A stretch of DNA of 64,000 nucleotides from Armillaria gallica (Eukaryota > Basidiomycota > Agaricomycetes > Agaricales > Physalacriaceae), in assembly GCA_037576215.1 (NCBI GenBank), contig JBANDB010000006.1, positions 434,001-498,000 of the forward strand, in the 5' to 3' direction. Below, piece by piece: positions 1-9,605 of the stretch. How positions within the stretch are numbered: the stretch's first letter is position 1; every line of letters starts with the position of its first letter. The notes under the pieces were generated by a model, which saw only the letters and a program-made list of their open reading frames with translations, was not told where the DNA came from and made no database searches. The position numbers were made by a program, and so were the translations under genes.

Positions 1-833
1 TCCTCTTTAACTGAGAAAACGATAACATAAGCACAATACAAGTTGTACTTTGAATTCGTACACTTTTTATCTCCCCATAGCTTGAGATAAAATCCCACCT
101 CTACGAGCTCCCCACATAGCATCCAACTAAGAGGTTTTGCTTCCATGATGGCCAATGGTAGTTTGTGTTTGCACGGGGTAAGCTCCGCGTTCTTGAAATC
201 GATAATGACAGGTTGGTTCCGACGCGGGTCCCACAGAAGATGACTTTCGATTCCGGCTCCTAATTGCCCGTGGCGGAATCCTGAGCAGTGCAAATCTTGC
301 ATCATAGACGCTATTGCCATCCTGCTCTCAAGCGTGTCGTGTGGCCCACCGGCACGCCAGGGAATACCACGGCGTTCTGTGATAGAGCAGACAACCGTAC
401 CCCCCCAAGTCGTCTCAGCAGTCCATATTCCATAATGGATGGGAACAATCTTGCCTTGCAAATGCTTGAGGTTGGTCGCATGAAAAGTGGCTTCCCTGAT
501 CAAATCCTTTTTAACGTCATCCGGACAGCTACCCGGGCCAAACTCGACGTGGACTGCCATCTTGATTTCGAAGAGAAGGGTGTCGGGATCACGCCATTTG
601 GATCCATGGAAGCGGGCGGCGAAGTGGATTGGGCGGTCATTGGTGTAATTCTCCTCTCCGTAGTGGCACAGAGAATCGAGCGACATTGGCCTGCGCATGA
701 AGCGAGGGTGGTCTGTTTCGAGGATTCCTTCGGGGAGTGAGTCAAATGTGCAGTTGGATATAGGAACGGGGAGAAAATGATTCTCTTTGCGGACAAGTTC
801 TATTCGTATCTTGCGGAACGCTGAATCGGTCAT
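1..833 (-). CDS. Kinase-like protein, probable pseudokinase (3' end beyond window)
   Basis: An uninterrupted reading frame of about 277 codons starts at the ATG at 833-831 and runs off the left edge, so the C-terminus is missing. The layout resembles the short basidiomycete kinase-like proteins: a helical region, then an LHCSGFRHGQ segment (about residue 190) where a catalytic loop is expected, then VIIDFKNAE where the metal-binding DFG is expected. The usual HGD is HGQ, the following Asn is absent, and DFG reads DFK, so phosphotransfer is unlikely. No ATP-binding glycine loop is obvious. The last ~30 codons before the edge look less protein-like and could hide a splice donor. Membership in the kinase fold is inference from the motif layout. 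Confidence 0.6.
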   Translation of the reverse strand, partial: MTDSAFRKIRIELVRKENHFLPVPISNCTFDSLPEGILETDHPRFMRRPMSLDSLCHYGEENYTNDRPIHFAARFHGSKWRDPDTLLFEIKMAVHVEFGPGSCPDDVKKDLIREATFHATNLKHLQGKIVPIHYGIWTAETTWGGTVVCSITERRGIPWRAGGPHDTLESRMAIASMMQDLHCSGFRHGQLGAGIESHLLWDPRRNQPVIIDFKNAELTPCKHKLPLAIMEAKPLSWMLCGELVEVGFYLKLWGDKKCTNSKYNLYCAYVIVFSVKE

Positions 834-1375
834 ACTAGAAGAAAAGTGAGAGATACTGAGACTTACAGACTAATATTTATTTATTTTTAGCAAAAGTGAT
901 AACTGAATTTGAAAATGGCGAAATAGACTTTTGATGGTGGCCTTACGCCGCCATGGCGAGCATAGAATAGATGCTGAGCATGATGGGGAACAGGAATTTC
1001 TTTGGATATCTCGCAGAGCGAAAAAGCTTATGGCTGCTGAAAAGAAAGGTCGCGTCCCTGATGCTGTCATGCCCGTCTGCCCTTCGTGCAGGCGCAAGCA
1101 GAATATTCTCCTCTCAAAGAAACCATTGCGATGCACGTCATGCAAAACGGCTGTAACATGTAAAGACCAAAGTTCAAGCCAATGTTGAACGGACACAGCA
1201 AAAAAAAACGAAAAGTTGCGCGCCCGACTCCCATAGCGTCTGGGACGTTATACTTGAACGCGTTCAGTAAAAATTCTTGTCATTTTACCGTCACGTTCTG
1301 GATATGGATTCTAAAAGACTAAAACAATCTACTGACTCGTCTATGCTCTATGCGGTTCTTACATCCTTGCTCCGC
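834..1375. other. Intergenic, no supported gene
   Basis: About 540 bases between two minus-strand genes. The only item of note is a plus-strand frame at 931-1188 (85 codons) with two CxxC pairs, CPSC and CTSC, 20 residues apart, which could be a zinc-ribbon remnant. It has no splice or promoter support and I do not call it a gene. Confidence 0.35.
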
Positions 1376-3712
1376 TCAGTCGACTCGTCGAGCCCTCGGT
1401 ACAAGCGCCCAGACACCCACCAGCGTGCACATCATCGATACAACTCTAAACACAAACTTTAGTTTCAAACCTGTCGATACCCGAGACTGCTTTGCACTTA
1501 CAACGGCTGCAATGACCGAATTCCATAACGAGATGCCAATAGACCCGTTACGAAGGGCAGGGCCGCCGATCCCGACATACCAATCCCGGTGATCCACCCG
1601 ACACTTTCAGTGAGTAACCTCGCAGGCAGGATCCGTGTCGCGTGCCCGACAAGTATCGGGAACATGGGTCCCAGTAGTAAACCGACGAAAGAAATCTAGG
1701 AATACGTTTAGATGAGCAGTAGAATGATACGAATACAAACGTGCTTACTGCAACTCCGTTCTCGATGATGGAAGGAACAAACCACACGGTTAGTTCCAGT
1801 CTGTTTTATAATTAGCTTAGAATAGGATCGGGTCGCAATAGTTGGCCTGGCTTACGCTATGGCGAGTAAAGTGTATACAAAAACGACGCGGTGCTCTCCG
1901 ACCTGGTCAAGAAATTTGAGTCAACCTCGACGACTGGGACTACCAGGTGCGAACCTTCTTGCTGAACCATATAAGAGATAGTCGGCCCAGAGTCAGTCCT
2001 GAAGAATGAACACATTTGACAAAATACCAACCAAAACAGTACGAACGATGCTCACCACCGAAGAACCCAGATGAGACGTATCCCGCGCTCTTTCCACCTT
2101 CTCTTTCATTGATTATAAACGTAACAATCCAACCTGATCAAGCCATGTGAGCACCAGGCAAAGATCTTGTGCGCGAATGCACCAACCGCCCAGAGTAACC
2201 TCAGTGCCAATATAGATGAGGGCAAAAACGGCAAGGAAATGCACAGCCTTGATGTTAAGGATTGAGCTGTACAAGTTTGCACCCCGCGATCCTGCAGCAT
2301 CGGATTCCCCAGGCGCCTGACCCGCCTCCGCGAGGAGAACTGGATATACGATCAGGTTCTGATTCCAATCACATACCATGGCGGCTCACCCTCCTGCGTC
2401 TTGAAGCGGAACACCAATGCGAGGACAACCGAATTTGAGACCGCAATGCCAGTGGAGATGATGAAATGATACGACCAGTGACGTTCATATGAAAAGTGGG
2501 TGGCGACTAATGGCGAAACGAATGCGCCAACCCCTACGGAGTTCTGAGTGTAGGTTCGTCACCGATGACTAGATTGTTCACCGTATGCAGCATGAAGCAT
2601 ATTGAGTTTCGTCGTTTTATGCTCTTTTAAACTGCCAATGAGGCCGTTGCCCTGAGCGTTCTGGTTAAATGAAGGTCAGCGTGGGAACAAACGACATGTT
2701 CTCCTAGATATCTACCTGTAATGACATGCCAAACCCAGCCAGAGCGTACGCCATGACCATAACCGGGAAAGGTGGCTGCGGGCTCTCCATCGCATAAGAT
2801 ACAACCTGAAACAGCGAACCGATGAACATAATCTATTCGAGGTCTGCTTTCAAGCTTGACGAGCGAAAGGAGAGTAGACGATACCTTCCCCAAGCCATAT
2901 CTTTCATTAAGATATATATTGGTTCCAGCACCAAGGATAAATCCCTGGTTCAGGTTGAGTTGCTATAGCCGTCGTACTAGGAAACACTCACAGAGCAATT
3001 GAAAACGAAGAGTAAAGAAACGATCGCAAAATTGATCTATACTCTTCAGTTAACGTATCGGGTGAGTGACATTGAGGACCAGACCAACGTGATAAGATTC
3101 TTGAATGACAGGGATCAATGGACCCGTCGTGCCATCGTTCCACCCCTCTGTAAAAGGTCAGCCTTCGGATGAACAACAGTCACCAATGGTAATAACACAC
3201 CCAAGAAAAAGCACCAGCAGACGGCAGCGAACTGAAGATTCGCCTGCCTTTGGTAGCTCTTTGACCTTTTAGATTCGATGATCTGAGCTCGATGGTGGAT
3301 GGCCGGGACGGCCACTCCCGTGCTCGTAGCGGTCGCTATACGAGACTTCAGATGAGCATCCTCAAGAACTGGTAAGCACTGTTCTGGGACGAGATCCTTG
3401 AGGGTAATGATATCGGCAGTGGAGTCGTCGCGGAGGACAGAAGGTCTTCTGGTGCGTTCAGTAAAGTATTCTGGAAGAGGATGTAGTTCGTAGGTCCCTC
3501 CATTGTCTGCGCTAGTTGAGATCTTGCGGGGTTGGCGACTAGGTGGTGCGGTATAATCGATCGAATCGCTAAGATCAACGGCTTCTTCGTCTGCTGGGAC
3601 TAATGAAAGAAAAAAAAAGTCAGTCGTCTTCAGATAAGTGATGAAGAATCGAGAACTCACGGTGGCTGGGTCGCTCAACAACAGGCTTGACGGCTACAGA
3701 GAACGACGACAT
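1376..3712 (-). CDS. MFS transporter, BSC6-like
   Basis: Multi-exon major facilitator superfamily carrier of the basidiomycete group related to yeast Bypass of Stop Codon 6. The start is the ATG at 3712, giving MSSFSVAVKPVV, and the stop is at 1378-1376. About fourteen exons join in phase with GT..AG introns of 45-60 nt. A ~130-residue polar N-terminal tail precedes the first helix. The MFS signature follows: GWNDGTTGPLIPVIQ after helix 1, then INFAIVSLLFVF and IYLNERYGLGK in the loop 2-3 position. Further conserved blocks are NAQGNGLIGSLKEH, SPLVATHFSYERHW and GPMFPILVGHATRILP. The C-terminus is short (ALVPRARRVD). It should sit in the plasma or vacuolar membrane; the substrate is unknown. 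No disabling changes were seen. Confidence 0.85.
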
Positions 3713-4079
3713 GAGGCAGGGGAAGGAAAATGACTCAGAGACTGAGACGGCAGATATTTATGCAAACTTATAGAGCCGCTATCGGACCCCGGGCAGACCA
3801 TGAAAAATCAGCTGGTCCTTACCCCTGTACGGGGCTTGTTTACAGCCCCCTCTAGGATAAAAAACTGGTTCGATGATGCCTCGATGTATAATATCGACGC
3901 CGGGCGATAGACGATGATTGGTCATTTTTTTATACAGTGGGAAGAGATAGGCTGATTGGCCGTTTCAATCAACTCGATGGATCTGCGCGAGTAATAGTTG
4001 TTCGAAATGGAAAACATGAGTTCCGCCCGAGCCTGAACAAGGTCATGGGTAAACCTCGGATAATCTTACTGGTCCTCTT
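3713..4079. promoter_or_regulatory. Upstream region of the MFS gene with a CCCCT..AGGGG-type palindrome
   Basis: Intergenic DNA 5' of the minus-strand MFS gene. A TATA-like CTATAAG (minus strand) lies at 3767-3773, about 55 bp upstream of the ATG. Further up, 3822-3834 reads CCCCTGTACGGGG, a perfect palindrome around a TGTAC core, and another CCCCT lies near 3847. Fungal C2H2 stress regulators of the Msn2/4 type bind CCCCT, so stress control is a reasonable inference, but nothing here proves binding. Confidence 0.35.
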
Positions 4080-5400
4080 CATGTCGTATCATTCAGGTCA
4101 AAGGGTCAAGAAAAAGGCGTTAGCATGGATGATACGTAAACGGCAACGGGGCAATGGTGCGCTGCTCAGCTCACGCGCTTCGTTTTCGGAATCGGGACTG
4201 AATATGAAGACTGAACTGATAAGCAATTCGGAGAATGGGGCACCATAGAAGGATTAAATAACCTACAGATCTAATGATCCATATCGCGAGGTCAGAATGT
4301 CCATGACCGTCAGAGCGAAAGTTTCTCGCACTGAAAAGCGACGGAGAAAAATGCGTGGTGCTACAGTCAATCAACAAACCTTTCGCAAAGATTGTCAGAG
4401 TTAACGTTTACCGGTCACTGTTTACGCGACGAGCGACACTATTACACAATGGAAACGACAGGCGTAGAGAAATATGACATGACTTCCCTAACCGGGTGTC
4501 CATGGGAAAGTGTCGTTAGAGCACGGAGTCCCGATGAGCAAACAATTACCATGGTTGGTACTCACTGCCATCAATTGAACTGAGAAGGAGAATACCTTTC
4601 TTCGATACCGGACTGGGGATATGATGCACTCAAACTGGCAATATGGACCGATGAGAAGGGAGCTACGAAAAGTCTGGAGCCTGGGTAATGGTTAGGGAGA
4701 GAAATAATATTTTATGTGGCTGTGCTTTTCCTTTCTCCTTCTGCTATGTCGACCGGTGTCGACTTTGCGACTGCTGTCAAGCAAGAGGCTGCCTATCTTC
4801 GTCTTGTGCATCCAACTCCAGATGATATTCCTTCCTGTTTTCGGTTGATGGAGCTCGCCATGGGCTGTCATGGTACGGCGCTGTATTGACACCTGTTGAT
4901 CAGCCAAGCTAAAGCGTAGTAGGCATTCGTTCGCAGGTGAAATCATGGTACCGACACGGAGAATCCTCACGGTGCGCCCATAAGCACGACGACTTCAAGT
5001 TTTGCCTTAGCATGAAATGGATGGAGAGCGACCAGCGGTACGATGCATGGATACATAGACGGGCGGAATGGTGGGCGAAGAGAAGGCTAGATAAGAGCAG
5101 CGAGGATGTATGGGCCATGCGAACGTTCGTTTATTTCTCTATCTCTGCATTGCAAATTCACACCAACACTATCCAGAGAGCCTCGAAAGGCTTTCCCCCG
5201 GCCTGTTACAGATGAGGAGATACAGCAGGTCCTAGAAAACACGGAAGAAACACTCATGTAATCGGCCGGATTTTTGTATTTGTTCACTCGACTTCCTCTA
5301 GCCTTGAGGCGTGCGAAAGCTTGACTCCTGCTTCTATGATTCTGTCTTTTTTAATTCTTTACGCTGCCGCCGAGGAGAAGGACCCTTCAAGCGTTTGATG
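4080..5400 (+). pseudogene. Repeat R copy 1, decayed multi-exon gene relic
   Basis: A ~1.3 kb stretch repeated in inverted orientation at 35,150-36,290 and in part at 11.1, 39.8 and 52.2-52.9 kb. Matches with the inverted copy are easy to see: ACCGGTCACTGTTTACG with the following GACGAGCGACAC (near 4410), a block coding MKWMESDQRYDAW (near 5010), and a block coding SFISLSLHCKFTP (near 5120). The pieces lie in different frames with stops between them, so this is a degraded spliced gene, not an open one. Other recognisable peptides are YLRLVHPTPDD and LMELAMGCHG. I do not recognise the parent protein. No terminal repeats or transposase motifs mark it as a classical transposon. Confidence 0.6.
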
Positions 5401-5984
5401 ATAAACGTGATATCTGGACGCAGGAAACAAAGGCCTGGTCATGGCTGATGCTGGTGTTCAAGTACGTATTAACCCCTTGTCTACCTGCATATCCTCTGAG
5501 AAAAAGTATAGGATATCGGTGGTTGAGGATTGTAACGAATTTAATGATCCCTAAATGACCAAGCGTCATTCTTATTGAGTTTCCGCTCCCCTCTAACCAA
5601 TATTTATGGGGGGATATCTCTGGAATGAGACAAAACGACAAAACGGGTGAAAGAGCAATTCATTCTGCGTTGACCCATGGCTAGCTATCTTCTCAACTCC
5701 AGTTTAACGCGACAAGTTGGCATGTTTGTAGCACGTTGCATTCTTTTCAGAGCCATCCTTGGGCCTAACCTGTTCCCATCCTTCACGTTGCCCGCCGTTG
5801 CGAAAAGAAAACATTCACCCCTGCCGTGGGGCCCTCAGACCTTTCGTTTCGGCGAATAAGTACAAACCCTACCATCACCCCGTAGTTCAGGGCCTATACG
5901 ACCGTGGTCCGTCAGCGAAAATTGGAAATGAAATTCGGTCAAGTGCGTTTTTCATCAGGGCTTTTTATGCTCGAAGACACCACG
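5401..5984. other. Intergenic, nothing recognised
   Basis: Only short unrelated frames. No codon pattern, repeat or RNA structure stood out. Confidence 0.4.
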
Positions 5985-6180
5985 AAGGACCGACTCGGGA
6001 TGGAGTCGGGTATCTCCTCCTGTGTTTCCAAGCCGTAGTATCCCCGAGACGATACCGTTGGATTCTTTGAATGCACACGGCACTAGTCAAAATCCAGTGG
6101 GATGATATTCTTTTCTCTCCGTTTCGAGTCGCAGACAAATGCTTCTCAAACACGTGGTCTGGACTATGGTGACTGCCGAC
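5985..6180 (-). pseudogene. Scrap of the P-loop NTPase family (relic E)
   Basis: On the minus strand this short block aligns with the middle exon of NTPase gene A (12,642-12,862). The peptide NGEKRISSHWILTSAV matches NGVKRIPYHRILSSAF of A, and the run TCGGGTATCTCCTCCT (plus strand) is shared. Frame shifts and substitutions are frequent and no other exon of the gene is present, so it is a decayed fragment. Confidence 0.65.
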
Positions 6181-6431
6181 AAAAAGGTAAGGTACATAAG
6201 GTATCATTGTGACACCGTTTGCTTCGGATCTGTAAAATGCACACGATGTGATTTCGCACAAATGGGACCACGGCCAAGGTATCTGTCGAGTCAGGTTCAG
6301 CGAGTAGTCGACGGTCCCGAAAAATGATTTTCCTCCCCGCCCCGAAATTTAGATTTATATGACATTAGACACCCGGGTCTGAAATTCTTGTAGTACGTTC
6401 GTCATTTCTCCTCTCTTCGGTCGATTCGTTT

Positions 6432-6873
6432 GTGAAACGTTGTCCAGTTGAAGTCACATCGCCTTCCAGTCATGGCATCATCCGTTTCAACGAAGCGCCT
6501 GTTTTCGGAATCATCATCAGCAAGCTTCGGGAACGTTTTTGCAAAAGATTCAATGTGAGCGTAATTCATTTGTCCTTTCTATCTTTGACTCGAAGCGCTG
6601 GGCCTTGGCATAAGGAAATCATGGGACAGTCAAACTTGGACCTTTTTACAGCTGCAGCATGGATCAATCATGTTTTCATCTCAATCCTTCCCTTTGACGT
6701 GAGCTTCAGACTCCTCATAGAATACGACTAATTACCATACATTTTAGGATGGGAACGGCCGACTAGGTAGAATCCTGCCCTCTGTCCCGCTTCTGCGAGT
6801 CCGACTGCCGCCGGTCTGTATTACACAGGACCAGAAGACGCAGTACAACAACATCCTGAATCCTGTCAGTTAG
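6432..6873 (+). pseudogene. Broken Fic-domain gene fragment
   Basis: Three exon-like pieces with usable introns match the catalytic half of the intact Fic gene at 9.6-11.0 kb. One ends RERFCKRFN. The next reads AAAWINHVFISILPFD. The last begins DGNGRLGRILPSVPLL and ends with a stop at 6871-6873. Joined, the Fic motif reads LPFDDGNGR instead of HPFxDGNGR. The catalytic His is Leu, so AMP transfer should be lost. The N-terminal half and the C-terminal tail of the intact gene are not recognisable around it. Confidence 0.7.
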
Positions 6874-7583
6874 TGCACATTATAGTATCATGTCACTGTT
6901 TCTCTGATAAAAACTTTTCAAGATGAGATCTATGCCCCGTATTACGAACGATTTTGAGCTACTCATGAGCAAAATGTACAGGTCCACCGCCCTGCTATTG
7001 AAGCAGCTGCCAGTGTCACAATAGAGCAACAGTAGCGGGTTCCGAGTCCCATGTATTTAGTCATTATTGGTGCTCGCTCATCTGGGTCCTGAATAAGTGA
7101 CTGTAGTTGTGGTTTTTATGACCAGGGGCCTACCAGTAGTACGCGTGCAAGTGACCCAAATGGACCGTGGGGAAGGCGCGCCGTCTTTCATAAGCACAAG
7201 ATCGATGGCCTGGTTAAGTTGCCTCCACCACCATCATAATGGCTCGCCTGAAATGTTTTCACACATCCCGTCCGGACCTGAAAAGTTCTGCCGTTACCGT
7301 TAGTCTTATTTCTTATGTCTTGCAGCCCTTTGTCTGATGCTTCCCAACCAGACGCTACCCACCGACATGATGGGTGCAGAAGATAGCTCAAAACTAAAGG
7401 CGTCGCTGCTTGTCGATAATACAAACCTTTTGGCATGTGCTGCCTCTGCACGCCTGTGGGAACGTCTACTCGAAAAGCATCAAGTTCCGCTGTTGCTATT
7501 GTTGGTTGCGGATGTGCGCATGACGTTAGACCACTGCTTCTTGGCTTCGTACCATGAACCACCATCACCTTCGTTGCAGTCAG
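6874..7583. other. Intergenic leading into the LINE-associated repeat array
   Basis: No supported gene. Overlapping short frames on both strands (7097-7303, 7188-7592, 7337-7594) show no recognised motif. The right end grades into the tandem array starting near 7584. Confidence 0.35.
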
Positions 7584-7955
7584 AGCAGTCATAGGCTACA
7601 GTTCTGCGACAGACACGCGATTTCGTGATGAAATCGCGTCTCTCTTTCTTCGCAGATCCTGGATGCCTGCGCTCCGTAGCAGTCATAGGCTCTGGTATTG
7701 CACCAGGCATGTCGCATTGGCTAAATCGTCTGCCTGATTGTTTGCAGTACCCCGAGACCTGCGTTCCTTTGCAGTCATAGGCTCTGACGCTGCGACAGGC
7801 GTGCCGTTTTAGTACGAAACGCACGCTTGCTTCCTCGCAGTCTCTGAGACCTGCGTTTTGTTGCAGTCATAGGTCCGTGCACCCTTACAGACACACTGTT
7901 TCTTTACCCAAACAGTGATCTGGGCTACAGAGTGCTCGGTATCTGCGTTCCCTGT
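7584..7955 (+). repeat. Tandem array of four ~92-95 bp units with hairpins
   Basis: The phrase GCAGTCATAGG recurs at about 7584, 7679, 7771 and 7863, so the units are 95, 92 and 92 bp apart. Each unit also carries a hairpin at the same relative place but with a different sequence. Unit 1 has ACGCGATTTC pairing with GAAATCGCGT (7615-7639). Unit 2 has CAGGCA with TGCCTG (7704-7736). Unit 3 has GCGTG plus CGTTTT with GAAACG plus CACGC (7799-7826). Unit 4 has CACTGTTT with AAACAGTG (7894-7917). An enclosing stem is visible in units 1 and 3 (CTGCGA with TCGCAG). The unit length is not a multiple of three, so the array is not a coding repeat. It lies directly upstream of LINE-derived sequence. Confidence 0.7.
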
Positions 7956-8129
7956 CACCATTGTTCGTGTTCCGTGCTATGGTTTCGTGGTTGTGGCCCC
8001 CATCTCCTTGCTTCGTATGCCTGCCAGTCGGATGGTCCGTGCGTATATATGTCTCACCCTGTCTCAGATTCAGTAAGGTCATCGCTCGTGTAACGTCTGC
8101 GCCTCAGCGTTATTGCTCATCTTGTCAGA

Positions 8130-8610
8130 ATGATATCGATTCCTTTGTTCTGCACTGTTCCCAGAAATTTTCATTGCGATACGACACCGAAGACTGAAGT
8201 CAACGGCTTTTGTGACTCACTTCCATTCATATCTCTTGGCACCAGTGGCCACACACCGAAAAGTGTTGGGGCGCTTATACCGTCCTCGGGTCAGTGGAGC
8301 CTGAGCGCCGTCGGTCCCGTGTGGTCAAATAATGTCTGTGCTGTTACTGTCGTCGCGATGTGGAGGATAAGTTCATGTCCTCTCATATTACAATGTTTCC
8401 TAACTAGTAGCAGGCGCTGCCATCTGAGTTTTGTCACAACGTTTTCCGCATCGCGTCCCCCTCCCCCCCCCTTCTCATCATTCTTATCACGCGCTCCCAC
8501 AGGTTTTGTCGTTGTTTTGTCGGTATACAACTTCTACTCCAGACCAATGATGTTGGCAAGATGCATTTCTCGCTATCTCCACCTATGTCTTTACCAACAT
8601 ATTGCCGAAT
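8130..8610 (+). mobile_element. Decayed LINE 3'-end copy
   Basis: This block is a damaged direct duplicate of the LINE C-terminal frame at 8673-9320, offset by about 690 bp. TATCTCTTGG followed by CACACACCGAAAAG (8231-8262) matches TATCTCTTGG followed by CGCACACCGAAAAG (8915-8950), and GTTACTGTCG with GTGGAGGAT recurs in both. The frame is broken by indels and a C-rich run at about 8457-8471. Confidence 0.6.
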
Positions 8611-8672
8611 GATCATTTCCTCTCCTACGCATTGGCTGCATCAGCCTTGCTGTTAATGGAAAATCATCTTGG

Positions 8673-9320
8673 ATGTCAGATCTCATTCACGCTCCTGGCC
8701 GCCTCCCCCACCCCATATACTTTGACGTGTCTCGTCATTGGCTACCTGTAGACATCGATAATCTCATCGAGACCGTTGAACGCTCCTGCTTGAAAGACAT
8801 CGACGACTTCATGGCCTCATCTCCAAAGGCCCTGCTTTTGCATCATTGTTCTCCTCATGCAGCACATCTCCATAACAACCATGCCAGTCATTCGGTTGTG
8901 TCTGCCTTCAGTTCGTATCTCTTGGTGCCAGTCCCCGCACACCGAAAAGCGTTGATCCGCTTACTAACGTCCTCGCACACACTTGCTGTGGAGGTTCTCA
9001 GATGGGCAGAGCGTCGTCGGTCTTCCATTCCGCGGGATGAGGGCTTGTGTCGTTACTGTCGCTGGGAAGTGGAGGATGAAGCTCATGTTTTGTTATATTG
9101 CGAGGGTTCACATGACTTGCGTGAATTTTTTCATAAGATTTTCCGCATTGCGTGCAGCTCTCTTTCGTCTTCCTTACGCGCCGCTCCCACGGGTTTCGAT
9201 GTGATACGGCTCCTGCTTCTGACAGACAAAATTGATATTCGGTGCTCGTTTGCTAAATTTGTCTACAATGTTTTCGGGATCTATCAGCGTCCCCCTGTAT
9301 TTAGTCCATACTCAAAATGA
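8673..9320 (+). mobile_element. LINE (non-LTR retrotransposon) reverse transcriptase C-terminal fragment
   Basis: An open 215-codon frame holds the region that follows the reverse transcriptase in fungal Tad-like LINEs. The blocks AHRKALIRLLTSSHTLAVE and LRWAERRRSSIPRD are followed by a zinc knuckle, CRYC, then about 15 residues on HVLLYC. No reverse transcriptase palm (YxDD) or endonuclease domain is present upstream, where stops interrupt the frame, so this is a 5'-truncated dead copy. The ATG at 8673 is simply the first Met in the open stretch. No poly-A tail or clear target-site duplication was identified. Family placement rests on the motif order and Cys/His spacing. Confidence 0.7.
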
Positions 9321-9507
9321 TATTGTACCCCTTCTCATCTTCTTCCGCTTCTGTCCTCACCAATGTACCCCACGAAGTGTCTCTACTCCGCGAGACGTAC
9401 GCAACCGTGCGATCAAAACGGTACGAGCCTTCGCGGCCACAGCAACATGGCTCGCCATGTCAGGGCTGTGGACCCGGCCGTTTCCTGATTGGGACCTTGT
9501 GCCGGTA

Positions 9508-9527
9508 ACAACACCAACACCAACACC
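9508..9527 (+). repeat. ACACCA microsatellite
   Basis: Short imperfect run of ACACCA units just 3' of the LINE fragment and 5' of the Fic gene. It could be the remnant of a LINE tail, which is a guess. Confidence 0.6.
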
Positions 9528-9605
9528 ATCCATCTATAGCACTACCTCTTTATCACGAGGTTTGTTGGATACAAGTTTTGTCAATATCAACTGATATTTC
9601 ATCAG

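Noticed and set aside
931..1188. 85-codon plus frame with two CxxC pairs as a small zinc-ribbon gene
   Set aside because: No splice, promoter or neighbour support, and the antisense frame is equally open.
4080..5400. Repeat R as a DNA transposon
   Set aside because: No terminal inverted repeats, target duplications or transposase motifs seen; block structure and intron-like spacers look like a decayed gene.
7625..7631. GTGATGA in unit 1 as a C/D snoRNA C box
   Set aside because: It falls in the hairpin loop, is missing in the other units, and no D box sits at the right place.
7584..7955. Regular repeats as a CRISPR array
   Set aside because: The repeats are diverged, spacers are not uniform or unique, there are no cas genes, and the host is a eukaryote.
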